From a virus, in the IMG/VR virus record IMGVR_UViG_3300045950_000321, positions 1 through 43,201 of that record: a DNA stretch of 43,201 nt; one strand, written 5' to 3'. This document shows positions 14,485-21,822 of the stretch, in pieces. The notes beneath the pieces were generated by a model. It saw only the letters and a program-made list of their open reading frames with translations. It made no database searches and was not told where the DNA came from. Each line of letters opens with the position of its first letter. Within the stretch, counting starts at the first letter, position 1. The position numbers and the translations under genes are program-made.

Positions 14485-15873
14485 ATGCCGCCGCGCCTGC
14501 CCGATGCGGTCGAGCACTGGCCGCTCGATCGGCTCAAGCCCTATGCGCGCAATGCCCGCACGCATGACGACGACCAGGTCGCGCAGATAGCAGCCTCGAT
14601 CGTCGAATTCGGGTGGACCAATCCGATCCTTGTTGACGCGGAGGGTGGCATCGTCGCCGGTCATGGCCGGCTGCTGGCGGCGCACAAGCTTGGCCTCGAC
14701 ACGGTGCCGGTCGTCGTCCTCGATCATCTCACGCCGGCACAGCGGCGCGCCTATGTCATCGCCGACAACAAGCTCGCGCTCAATGCCGGCTGGAACGAGG
14801 AAATTCTCGCAGCGGAGTTGCATGCGCTGAACGGCGAGGGCTTCGACCTCGCGCTCACTGGCTTCTCGGAGGCAGAGCTCGACGCCTTGATGGCGCCGCT
14901 GGACGATGAGGCGGAGGACGCCAAGTCAGCGGGCGAGGATGCAGACGACGACATGCCCGCGCCGCCGCGCGAGCCCATCTCGCGTAATGGCGACCTTTGG
15001 AAGTTTGGCGAGCATCGTTTGCTTTGTGGCAACAGCATGGATGCATCGTCGGTAGCGCGCGTCATGAACGGCGAGCGCGCGGTGCTCGTGTTCACGTCCC
15101 CGCCCTACGGCAATCAGCGCGACTACACCACTGGGGGCGTCGGCGATTGGGACGCGCTGATGCGCGGCGTGTTCACGGCGCTGCCGGTCACCGAAGCCGG
15201 ACAGGTCCTGGTCAATCTCGGTCTCATCCACCGCGATAACGAGTGGCAACCGTACTGGAGCGCCTGGTTCGACTGGATGCGCGAGCAGGGCTGGCGCCGT
15301 TTCGGGCTCTACGTCTGGGACCAGGGCCCGGCACTGCCAGGCGATTGGAACGGGCGTCTGGCGCCGGCCTTCGAACTTGTCTTCCACTTCAATCGCAAGG
15401 CGCGAAAGCCCAACAAGATCGTGCTCTGCAAATGGGCCGGGCACGTCAACGACGCGCATGGCGGCATCCGCCACAAGAACGGACACGTCGGCGAATGGAC
15501 GCATGCCGGCCAGGGCGTCCAGGAGACGCGGATCCCGGACAACGTCATTCGCATCACGCGACACAAGGCGCGCGGCATCGAGACCGAGCATCCGGCGGTG
15601 TTTCCGGTCGCGCTGCCAGAATTCGTAATGCGGGCCTACAGCAACGAACACGACATCGTCTACGAGCCCTTTGCCGGATCTGGCACCAGCATCGTTGCTG
15701 CGCAGCGCGCTGACCGACGAGCGAGGGCAATCGAGCTCGCGCCCGAGTACGTCGACGTGGCGCTCCGCCGGTGGCGCAAGCTCTTTCCTGACCAGCCAGT
15801 AGTCCTCGATGGCGAAGGCCAAACCTTCGAAGCGGTCGCGCGAGCGCGCGGGGTCGCAATCCCCGACGACTGA
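14485..15873 (+). CDS. ParB-like domain fused to DNA methyltransferase, SPPY type (462 aa)
   Basis: N-terminal ParB/sulfiredoxin-like domain (about 5-100): PILVDAEGGIVAGHGRLLAA, then IADNKLALNAGW. C-terminal N4/N6 methyltransferase: catalytic motif IV TSPPYG near residue 205 and the SAM-binding motif I YEPFAGSGTSIVAA near 393, in the beta-class order (IV before I). The SPPY form is typical of N4-cytosine enzymes but also occurs in adenine enzymes. Such orphan fusions are frequent in phages and may protect DNA from host restriction. The ATG at 14485 lacks a clear ribosome binding site; the frame is open further up to 14281, but that part looks non-coding. It overlaps the next gene by 65 bases. 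Confidence 0.9.
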   Translation: MPPRLPDAVEHWPLDRLKPYARNARTHDDDQVAQIAASIVEFGWTNPILVDAEGGIVAGHGRLLAAHKLGLDTVPVVVLDHLTPAQRRAYVIADNKLALNAGWNEEILAAELHALNGEGFDLALTGFSEAELDALMAPLDDEAEDAKSAGEDADDDMPAPPREPISRNGDLWKFGEHRLLCGNSMDASSVARVMNGERAVLVFTSPPYGNQRDYTTGGVGDWDALMRGVFTALPVTEAGQVLVNLGLIHRDNEWQPYWSAWFDWMREQGWRRFGLYVWDQGPALPGDWNGRLAPAFELVFHFNRKARKPNKIVLCKWAGHVNDAHGGIRHKNGHVGEWTHAGQGVQETRIPDNVIRITRHKARGIETEHPAVFPVALPEFVMRAYSNEHDIVYEPFAGSGTSIVAAQRADRRARAIELAPEYVDVALRRWRKLFPDQPVVLDGEGQTFEAVARARGVAIPDD

Positions 15874-17110
15874 CGCGCTGCAGGTCGAGCTCTGGCCTAT
15901 CGGCCGGCTCCTGCCCTATGCGGCGAATGCCAGAACGCATTCGGACGAACAGGTCGCGCAGATTGCCGGCTCGATCGCAGAATTCGGATTCAACGTTCCG
16001 TGCCTCGTCGACGATCGCGGCGTGCTGATCGCCGGCCATGGTCGACTCCTCGCGGCGAGGCGCCTTGGACTGCAGCAGATCCCGGTCATTCGGCTAGGCC
16101 ACCTGACCGATGCGCAGACGCGGGCCTTTCGCTTGGCCGACAACCGGATTGCCCTCAATGCCGGTTGGGACGATGCATTGCTGGCTGCCGAGATCGAGCG
16201 GCTCAAGGAGGAGGGCGTTGCTCTCGATCTGCTCGGCTTTGCCGAGGACGAGCTCGACCGGTTGCTCGATGGACTCGATGCAGGCGGAGCATCCGAGAAA
16301 GAGGACGAGGTCCCTGAGCCGCCTGCCGAGGCGGTTACGCGACCCGGCGACCTCTGGCTGCTCGGGCCGCATCGCCTTCTGTGTGGCGACGCGACGATTG
16401 CGACACACGTTGCACAACTGCTCGATGGCGCGTGTCCGCACCTGATGGTGACGGACCCGCCCTACGGTGTCGACTACGATCCAAGCTGGCGCAACGAGTC
16501 GGGCGTCTCTGCAACGGCGCGCACAGGCAAGGTCAACAACGACCATCGTGCGGACTGGAGGGAGGCTTGGAGCCTCTTTCCCGGCGAGGTCGCGTATGTG
16601 TGGCACTCCGGGATCCACGCGCGCACGGTTGCAGAAAGCCTCGACGCCTGCGGCTTTCTGATCAGGGCGCAGATCATATGGGCGAAACCGCGCCTCGTGC
16701 TCTCCCGCGGCGATTACCATTGGCAGCACGAACCGTGCTTCTACGCGGTGCGCAAGGGAGCCACCGGACACTGGCAGGGCGCGCGCGACCAGTCGACACT
16801 CTGGACCATCGGCACCGGCGAGAACGACGACGCGACCGAACACGGGACGCAGAAGCCGGTCGAGTGCATGCGCCGGCCGATCGTCAACAACAGCGCGAAG
16901 GGCGACCTCGTCTATGAACCGTTCGCGGGCTCCGGCTCGACCCTGATTGCCGCCGACTCCGTCGGCCGCGTCTGCCTCGCCATCGAAATCGATCCGCGCT
17001 ACTGCGACGTCATCATCGAGCGCTGGCAGAATCGCGCTGGCAACACAGCGACGCTTTCGGATGACGGCCGCACCTTCGATGCGCTGAAGACTGAAAGGCC
17101 ATCAGCATGA
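15809..17110 (+). CDS. ParB-like domain fused to DNA methyltransferase, DPPY type (433 aa)
   Basis: Paralogue of the preceding gene with the same two-domain layout. ParB-like part: CLVDDRGVLIAGHGRLLAA and LADNRIALNAGW align closely with the first copy. Methyltransferase part: motif IV VTDPPYGVDY near residue 215, motif I YEPFAGSGSTLIAA near 370, plus TQKPVECM just before it, as in N6-adenine beta-class enzymes. The ATG at 15809 lies inside the first gene; this overlap is unusually long (65 bases), but ELWPIGRLLPYA aligned with the first copy begins only 26 residues in, so a slightly later start is possible. Together the two could mark two different target sequences. Confidence 0.9.
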   Translation: MAKAKPSKRSRERAGSQSPTTDALQVELWPIGRLLPYAANARTHSDEQVAQIAGSIAEFGFNVPCLVDDRGVLIAGHGRLLAARRLGLQQIPVIRLGHLTDAQTRAFRLADNRIALNAGWDDALLAAEIERLKEEGVALDLLGFAEDELDRLLDGLDAGGASEKEDEVPEPPAEAVTRPGDLWLLGPHRLLCGDATIATHVAQLLDGACPHLMVTDPPYGVDYDPSWRNESGVSATARTGKVNNDHRADWREAWSLFPGEVAYVWHSGIHARTVAESLDACGFLIRAQIIWAKPRLVLSRGDYHWQHEPCFYAVRKGATGHWQGARDQSTLWTIGTGENDDATEHGTQKPVECMRRPIVNNSAKGDLVYEPFAGSGSTLIAADSVGRVCLAIEIDPRYCDVIIERWQNRAGNTATLSDDGRTFDALKTERPSA

Positions 17111-17116
17111 ACGGGA

Positions 17117-17149
17117 AAGCGCCGCCGGGCTTCGCAGCCGGCGGCGCTT
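17117..17149. terminator. Bidirectional terminator hairpin
   Basis: AAGCGCCGCCGG (17117-17128) and CCGGCGGCGCTT (17138-17149) form a perfect 12-bp GC-rich stem with a 9-base loop, directly after the methyltransferase stop and before the end of the convergent DUF3489 gene. It is preceded by AAA and followed by TTG, so it can serve both directions. Confidence 0.75.
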
Positions 17150-17165
17150 GAGCATTCGGCGGGGC

Positions 17166-17753
17166 TCAGGCGATCCGGTAGACGCGGCCGCGCCCTTCGA
17201 CCTTCTCCGACTGGACGTTCAGACCGAGCTTCTTCTTCAGGGCGCCGGCGATGGCGCCGCGCACCGTGTGCGCCTGCCAGTCGAATTTCTTGACGATCTC
17301 TTCGATCGTCGCGCCATCGGGACTCTTGAGCATTGCGATGAGCTGGGCCTGTTTGCTGTCGGGCCGGGTCTGCTTCTGAACCGCGCGTTGATGCGCCTTG
17401 GACTTGCTCGAGTTCTCGTCGGTCTCGCCGGCCTCGCCCTCGGCCTCGGCAGTGGCGCTGGCCTCATCGGCTTCGTCCTCGGCGGCTGCGACCTCTTTCG
17501 GATCGATGCCGAGGGCATCGAACGCGGCCCGGGTGGCGCGCAGGGTCATCTTGCCGTGGTTCCGGTCGTGTCGCCACACGGTGTCATCGCGCTTGGCGCG
17601 CACTTCCTTGATCAGGCCCTTGTTCAGGAGGCTCTTGAGCACGTTGCCGGCGGCATTGCCCTTGAGCTTCGGATTGACCGGAAACACGCAACGGTCGGGC
17701 CGCTGGCAGGCCGCGGTGAGAACGACGAGTTGAGAGTCGGAAAGCTGCGCCAT
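17166..17753 (-). CDS. DUF3489 domain protein (195 aa)
   Basis: The N-terminal region MAQLSDSQLVVLTAACQRPD resembles a small winged-helix start, with VLKSLLNKGLIKEVRAKRDD as the recognition part. An acidic Ala/Glu linker follows (about 85-130). The C-terminal DUF3489 domain is SKQAQLIAMLKSPDGATIEE, then FDWQAHTVRGAIAGALKKKL and RGRVYRIA. Both halves look like helix-turn-helix units, so DNA binding is likely; function is not known. It is the last gene of a leftward island between the methyltransferases and the terminase genes and has a striking palindrome 22 bases upstream of its start. Confidence 0.85.
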   Translation of the reverse strand: MAQLSDSQLVVLTAACQRPDRCVFPVNPKLKGNAAGNVLKSLLNKGLIKEVRAKRDDTVWRHDRNHGKMTLRATRAAFDALGIDPKEVAAAEDEADEASATAEAEGEAGETDENSSKSKAHQRAVQKQTRPDSKQAQLIAMLKSPDGATIEEIVKKFDWQAHTVRGAIAGALKKKLGLNVQSEKVEGRGRVYRIA

Positions 17754-17774
17754 GGTGTTGGCTCCCTGGTAGTC

Positions 17775-17795
17775 GGGTCGCGACCATCGCGACCC
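17775..17795. promoter_or_regulatory. Palindrome upstream of the DUF3489 gene
   Basis: GGGTCGCGA (17775-17783) and TCGCGACCC (17787-17795) are perfect inverted copies around CCA, and each arm contains the self-complementary TCGCGA. It lies 22-42 bases before the DUF3489 ATG on the leftward strand. The tight spacing suggests a protein-binding operator more than a terminator; a hairpin is also possible. Confidence 0.55.
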
Positions 17796-17809
17796 TTCTA
17801 CGACCCCGA

Positions 17810-17829
17810 GCCCCGCGTCGGAGCGGGGC
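17810..17829 (-). terminator. GC hairpin after the leftward 84-aa gene
   Basis: GCCCCGC (17810-17816) and GCGGGGC (17823-17829) form a 7-bp stem with a 6-base loop 24 bases past the stop of the leftward gene ending at 17854. There is no T-run. It may separate that gene from DUF3489. Confidence 0.35.
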
Positions 17830-17853
17830 GGAGCCTCAGGCGCCAGACGCCAG

Positions 17854-18108
17854 TCAGTTTCGGCGCGACAGCACGCGATCCATGGATTGCTCGAAGGTTT
17901 CGTTGGGGAGCGCGGTCTCTGCCGCGTGACAGATCACGCCGAAGACCACCAGCTGCACGCGCCTGACTGCCTGTTCGAGGGTTTCTCCAGGAAGAACCGT
18001 CGCGCCGCAGCTTTCGAGAAACCTACGCAAGGCTGGCTCACGCGCCGCGGCAACGCGGGCGCGAATCTCTGCAGGGGTGAGTCGGCTCCGGTCTTCCATG
18101 GCACCCAT
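17854..18108 (-). CDS. Hypothetical protein with internal ETLEQAVRRV/ETFEQSMDRV repeat (84 aa)
   Basis: Helical protein starting MGAMEDRSRLTPAEIRARVA. Two similar stretches, LPGETLEQAVRRVQ and LPNETFEQSMDRVL, occur about 30 residues apart. A similar GLTVEQAVDAAVDR stretch appears in the neighbouring leftward gene at 18119, so the two may share a repeated helix. A second in-frame ATG at 18099 is possible. It starts 11 bases past the stop of that neighbour, consistent with one operon. No known family was recognised. Confidence 0.55.
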   Translation of the reverse strand: MGAMEDRSRLTPAEIRARVAAAREPALRRFLESCGATVLPGETLEQAVRRVQLVVFGVICHAAETALPNETFEQSMDRVLSRRN

Positions 18109-18118
18109 CCCTTGGCGC

Positions 18119-18481
18119 TCACGCCGCCGCTTCGGCCAGAATCTCGAAATAGGTCACGCAGCCGATGAGGTAGGGCAGTCCGCGCGGAATGCCGGTCTCG
18201 CGCTCGATGCGGTGGCCGATGGTCCAGTCCATCCAGCGGTCGACTGCGGCATCGACCGCCTGCTCGACGGTAAGTCCTTTAAACAATCCGTTCGCCACGT
18301 CGTCGGCGAAGTGCCGGCCGTGACGACTGTCGAGGAAATCGCGCACACCAATTTCCGAGCATCTGGTCGCGTCGGCGACGGCTTGAAAGGCAATCGGCCA
18401 GGCTTCTGCCGGATCGGCATGGTGCCGAATGGTCCCGTAGAAGCCCCAGGCTTCGTTGTTGCTGGACAATGTGGCGGTCAT
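18119..18481 (-). CDS. Hypothetical protein (120 aa)
   Basis: Starts MTATLSSNNEAWGFYGTIRH; the middle reads RCSEIGVRDFLDSRHGRHFADDVANGL and the end PYLIGCVTYFEILAEAAA. The pattern (N-terminal WGFYGTI, central FLDSRHGRHFADDV) resembles short plasmid/phage-borne proteins of unknown function in rhizobia, often beside DUF3489-like or antirestriction genes. The ATG at 18481 was chosen because the upstream part of the longer frame is Arg-rich and not protein-like. Function unknown. Confidence 0.65.
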   Translation of the reverse strand: MTATLSSNNEAWGFYGTIRHHADPAEAWPIAFQAVADATRCSEIGVRDFLDSRHGRHFADDVANGLFKGLTVEQAVDAAVDRWMDWTIGHRIERETGIPRGLPYLIGCVTYFEILAEAAA

Positions 18482-18518
18482 TGCAAGCCCCCAATGGCAG
18501 TTTGGCGCAGTATTTCGA

Positions 18519-18665
18519 TCAGGCGATGAACCGCGCCCAGCGGCGCGGCGACGGAGGGGTATCGGCACGGACTGCCTTGATCGCATCCGCCGCGCTGGCG
18601 GCGGCGATGTAGCGATCTTCGAAGGTACCGTCCGCGTAGATCACCTGGACCATCCAGACCGTCAT
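18519..18665 (-). CDS. Small hypothetical protein (48 aa)
   Basis: Starts MTVWMVQVIYADGTFEDRYI, continues AAASAADAIKAVRADTP and ends RRWARFIA. The first part reads as a beta-hairpin (VWMVQVIYADGTFEDRYI) followed by a helix, like small dodecin- or CRISPR-associated-size folds, but no family is claimed. The ATG at 18665 has a clear GGAG about 8 bases upstream; a longer frame up to 18773 is less likely. It is the first gene of the leftward island, divergent from the terminase operon. Confidence 0.6.
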   Translation of the reverse strand: MTVWMVQVIYADGTFEDRYIAAASAADAIKAVRADTPPSPRRWARFIA

Positions 18666-18771
18666 TGCTGTTCTCCGTCGCTTGATCATGACGCCATAAA
18701 ATGCGCTGCTTCGGCCTGGAGCCAAGCGAATAATCGGGTCATTTGATTGCTTTGTTCGCGGCAGGTTCGTC
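18666..18771. promoter_or_regulatory. Divergent promoter region before the late operon
   Basis: These 106 bases separate the leftward island from the terminase genes and are less GC-rich than their surroundings (CATAAAATG, AATAATCGGGTCATTTGATTG). TTGATT is a possible rightward -35, with no good -10 at ideal spacing. Position implies promoters in both directions; no element can be fixed. Confidence 0.35.
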
Positions 18772-19329
18772 ATGGGATTATCAATCCGCGCTTATGCCCG
18801 CAGACGTGGCGTAAGCCATGTGGCGGTCCTGCGCGCGATCAAACAGGGCCGCGTCCCGGTCGAGCCGGACGGCACCATCGATCCCGCCAAGGCTGATGCG
18901 TCGTGGGAACGCTCGACCGACCCAGGACGCACACGCACGAAACCGAAGCCCACCGCCGAGAAGCTTCGCCCGGTCGGAGAAGCCGCGCTCGGCTCGGTGC
19001 GCGAGACGCTGAGGGAGCAAGGCCTCCCCTCGGGCGGCAATGTCACCTTCGTCCAGGCGCGCACCGCGCACGAGATTGCCAAGGCCCACCTCACGCGGCT
19101 GCGCTTGCAGCGCATGAAGGGTGAGCTTGTCGATCGCGCTCGCGCCACCGCGCTTGTGTTTCGGCTTGCGCGCGAGGAGCGGGATTCCTGGCTCAACTGG
19201 CCGGCGCGGGTTGCTGCATTGATTGCAGCCGACCTTGGTGTGGAGGCGCACGCGGTCCAGAAACTCATCGAAACGCATGTCCGCGGTCACCTCGCCGAGC
19301 TCGCCGAAATTCGAGCCGAGTTCCGGTGA
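18772..19329 (+). CDS. Terminase small subunit, Nu1-like (185 aa)
   Basis: DNA-packaging specificity subunit. The N-terminus is a winged HTH of the Nu1/MerR type: IRAYARRRGVSHVAVLRAIKQGRV followed by EPDGTIDPAKADASW. A basic linker leads to a long helical region (TFVQARTAHEIAKAHLTRLR, then LVDRARATALVFRLAREERD) and a C-terminal helix for contact with the large subunit (LIETHVRGHLAELAEIRAEF). Size and order match Nu1-type subunits that pair with GpA. It overlaps the TerL start by 53 bases. First gene of the late operon. Confidence 0.85.
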   Translation: MGLSIRAYARRRGVSHVAVLRAIKQGRVPVEPDGTIDPAKADASWERSTDPGRTRTKPKPTAEKLRPVGEAALGSVRETLREQGLPSGGNVTFVQARTAHEIAKAHLTRLRLQRMKGELVDRARATALVFRLAREERDSWLNWPARVAALIAADLGVEAHAVQKLIETHVRGHLAELAEIRAEFR

Positions 19330-21283
19330 TCTGTTCGCGTTCGAGGGCGCGGAAGACATCGCGCACGCCTGGCGCGACGGGCTCACGCCTGACCCCGCGC
19401 TGACGGTCTCGGAATGGGCTGACCGCCATCGCGTCCTGAGTCCGCGCGCTTCCGCGGAGCCCGGGCGCTACCGCACCGATCGTACGCCCTACATGCGGGC
19501 GATTGTTGATGCGCTCTCGCCCACGCATCCGGCGCGCCGCATTGTGGTGATGAAGTCGGCCCAGGTCGGCTTCACGGAAGGCGGCAATAATTGGATCGGC
19601 TACGTCATCCATCATGCGCCCGGGCCGATGCTCAGCGTTCAGCCGACCGTCGAGCTGGCCAAGCGCTTCTCGCGCCAGCGCATCGATCCGCTGATTGGCG
19701 AGAGTCCAGCATTGCGCGAACGGGTGAAGCCCGCTCGCTCGCGCGATGCTGGCAACACGGTGCTGTCGAAGGAGTTCCCGGCCGGGCTCCTGGTCATCAC
19801 CGGAGCGAACAGTGCCGTCGGCTTGCGCTCGATGCCGGCCCGCTATCTCTTCCTCGACGAGGTCGATGCCTATCCGCCCTCGGCCGACGAAGAAGGCGAT
19901 CCGGTTGCCCTTGCCGAAGCGCGGACGCGCACGTTCTCGTGGCGTTCCAAGGTCCTGCTCGGGTCGACGCCGACCATTCATGGCCTGTCGCGCATCGAAC
20001 GCGAGTACGAGGCGTCTGATCAGCGGCACTATTTCGTGCCGTGCCCGCACTGCGGGGCGATGCAGTGGCTCAAGTTCGAGCGGCTGCGCTGGGAGAAGGG
20101 CAAGCCTGAGACGGCGCATTACGAGTGCGAGTCATGTGATGGCCGGATCGAAGAGCACCACAAGACGGCGATGCTCGCGGCTGGCGAGTGGCGCCCCACT
20201 GCCGAGCCGCAGGATCCGGACACGATCGGGTTCCACATCTCGGCGCTCTATTCGCCGGTCGGGTGGCTCTCCTGGGAGAACATCGCCCGGCTTTGGGAGG
20301 CCGCGACCACCGACGAAGCCAAGCGCAGCTTCAAGAACAGCGTGCTGGGAGAGACATGGGTCGAGACCGGTGAGGCTCCCGACTGGCAGCGGCTCTACGA
20401 ACGACGCGAACCCTGGCAGATCGGCACTGTGCCGAGCGGCGGCCTGTTCCTGACGGCGGGCGCCGACGTCCAGAAGGACCGCATCGAAGTCGACGTCTGG
20501 GCCTGGGGGAGAGGTCTCGAAAGCTGGCTCGTCGACCACATCGTGATCGAAGGCGGACCCGAGCAGGCGGAGACCTGGGACGAACTTGCCCTTCTGCTCG
20601 ATCGGACCTGGCCGCATGCGCATGGAGCGCGCCTCGGCATTGCCAAACTTGCAATCGACACCGGCTACGAGGCGCCCGCAGTTTACGCCTGGTCACGCCG
20701 TGTCGGTCACGCCCAGGTCGCGCCGATCAAGGGCGTCGAGGGCTTCAATCGCGCAGCACCGGTCATCGGCCCGACGCATGTCGACGTGACCGAAGGCGGC
20801 AAGAAGCTTCGGCGCGGCGCTCGACTGTGGACGATCGCGGTCGCCACCTTCAAGAGCGAGACCTATCGGTTCTTGCGCTTGTCGGCACCGACCGATGATA
20901 AAATTGCCGCTGGCATGAAATTCCCCGCGGGCTTTGTCCACCTGCCGCGCGGCACAGACGCCGAGTGGGTCAAGCAGCTCGTCGCCGAGCAGCTCGTCAC
21001 GGTGAAAACCAAGCGTGGTTTTACTCGGCTCGAATGGCAGAAGCTGCGCGAGCGCAACGAGGCGCTCGACTGCCGGGTCTATGCGCGCGCGGCCGTCTGG
21101 ATTGCCGGCGCCGATCGCTGGACCGAAGCGATGTGGCGCGACCTCGAGCAGCAGGTTGGCATCGTCGAAGAGGTGCGGACGGACGAGCCGACTGACCTGC
21201 AGACCGAGAGCGTTGCCGGTATCATCCGGCGCCGGTCCGAACGCCGCGGTCGTCGCGTGTTCCGGTCGAGCTATCTCGGCTGA
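19277..21283 (+). CDS. Terminase large subunit, GpA family (668 aa)
   Basis: ATP-driven DNA packaging motor and nuclease of the lambda GpA group, which cut at cos sites. The deviant Walker A is MKSAQVGFTEG near residues 92-102, Walker B is YLFLDEVDAYP near 190-200. Two Cys pairs, CPHCG near 256 and CESCDG near 285, form the zinc site seen in this family. The C-terminal nuclease part contains KLAIDTGYEAPAVYAW. The ATG at 19277 is chosen because TSPSSPKFEPSSGDLF leads into the domain without the upstream shadow sequence. Length is normal (lambda A is 641 aa). GpA type suggests cohesive ends. Confidence 0.95.
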   Translation: MSAVTSPSSPKFEPSSGDLFAFEGAEDIAHAWRDGLTPDPALTVSEWADRHRVLSPRASAEPGRYRTDRTPYMRAIVDALSPTHPARRIVVMKSAQVGFTEGGNNWIGYVIHHAPGPMLSVQPTVELAKRFSRQRIDPLIGESPALRERVKPARSRDAGNTVLSKEFPAGLLVITGANSAVGLRSMPARYLFLDEVDAYPPSADEEGDPVALAEARTRTFSWRSKVLLGSTPTIHGLSRIEREYEASDQRHYFVPCPHCGAMQWLKFERLRWEKGKPETAHYECESCDGRIEEHHKTAMLAAGEWRPTAEPQDPDTIGFHISALYSPVGWLSWENIARLWEAATTDEAKRSFKNSVLGETWVETGEAPDWQRLYERREPWQIGTVPSGGLFLTAGADVQKDRIEVDVWAWGRGLESWLVDHIVIEGGPEQAETWDELALLLDRTWPHAHGARLGIAKLAIDTGYEAPAVYAWSRRVGHAQVAPIKGVEGFNRAAPVIGPTHVDVTEGGKKLRRGARLWTIAVATFKSETYRFLRLSAPTDDKIAAGMKFPAGFVHLPRGTDAEWVKQLVAEQLVTVKTKRGFTRLEWQKLRERNEALDCRVYARAAVWIAGADRWTEAMWRDLEQQVGIVEEVRTDEPTDLQTESVAGIIRRRSERRGRRVFRSSYLG

Positions 21284-21307
21284 CACCCGGGCCTAGGGCT
21301 TGGTCGT

Positions 21308-21490
21308 TTACCGGCCCGGCGGTTGCGAGACGTCTCCGATGATCAATGACGGGATCTGCTGTGCGCGGGCTTCGTCGATCGCACGCTCGATCAGATATTC
21401 GGTGGTCGGCTCGTTGAGCTCATGGGCAAGCGAAATTGCGCTTTCCAGATGCCGCATCAGGGCAGCGCGTTTCTGCGCGGTGTCCAGCAT
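21308..21490 (-). CDS. Small conserved hypothetical protein (60 aa)
   Basis: Leftward gene between TerL and gpW. The sequence MLDTAQKRAALMRHLESAIS, LAHELNEPTTEYLIERAIDE is two amphipathic helices. A strong GGAGG ribosome binding site lies 6-8 bases before the ATG, and amino-acid composition is protein-like. Similar small proteins sit at this place in other rhizobial prophages to my recollection. Being opposite to the late operon, it could be expressed in the lysogen. Function unknown. Confidence 0.6.
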   Translation of the reverse strand: MLDTAQKRAALMRHLESAISLAHELNEPTTEYLIERAIDEARAQQIPSLIIGDVSQPPGR

Positions 21491-21605
21491 GGCAAGCCTC
21501 CAGCCCGTCGCAACGAGTTCAGAGCAATTTACGAAACGGCTGAAGCGTTGACCAGACGCGCCGAATTAGTACCACGGGGCCATGGCCACAGCTGACTGAT
21601 CGTCC

Positions 21606-21818
21606 ATGACACTCGAAGAGATGATCGCACAGCGCGACGCGCTGCTCGCGGCGCGTTTTCGTGGAGTGCGCACAGTCGAGATCGAGGGTCGCCGCGTGAC
21701 CTACGCCACCGACGCCGAGATGGCAGCCGCCATCACGGATCTCGAACGTCGGATCGCTGCCGCCGGTGAAGGCGGCCGACGCCGCCGTATCCTGACGTCA
21801 GCCTCGAAGGGACTCTGA
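21606..21818 (+). CDS. gpW-like head-tail joining protein (70 aa)
   Basis: Small head-completion protein like lambda gpW, which binds the portal after packaging. The layout is two helices around a beta-hairpin: LEEMIAQRDALLAARFRG, then VRTVEIEGRRVTYATD, then EMAAAITDLERRIAAAG. The length (lambda gpW is 68 aa) and the position between terminase and portal are exactly those of gpW. It ends 4 bases before the portal start. Confidence 0.9.
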   Translation: MTLEEMIAQRDALLAARFRGVRTVEIEGRRVTYATDAEMAAAITDLERRIAAAGEGGRRRRILTSASKGL

Positions 21819-21822
21819 GCTC

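Noticed and set aside
17810-17829. Taken first as a tRNA-like stem region
   Set aside because: Only one stem, no cloverleaf; no tRNA gene was found in the window.
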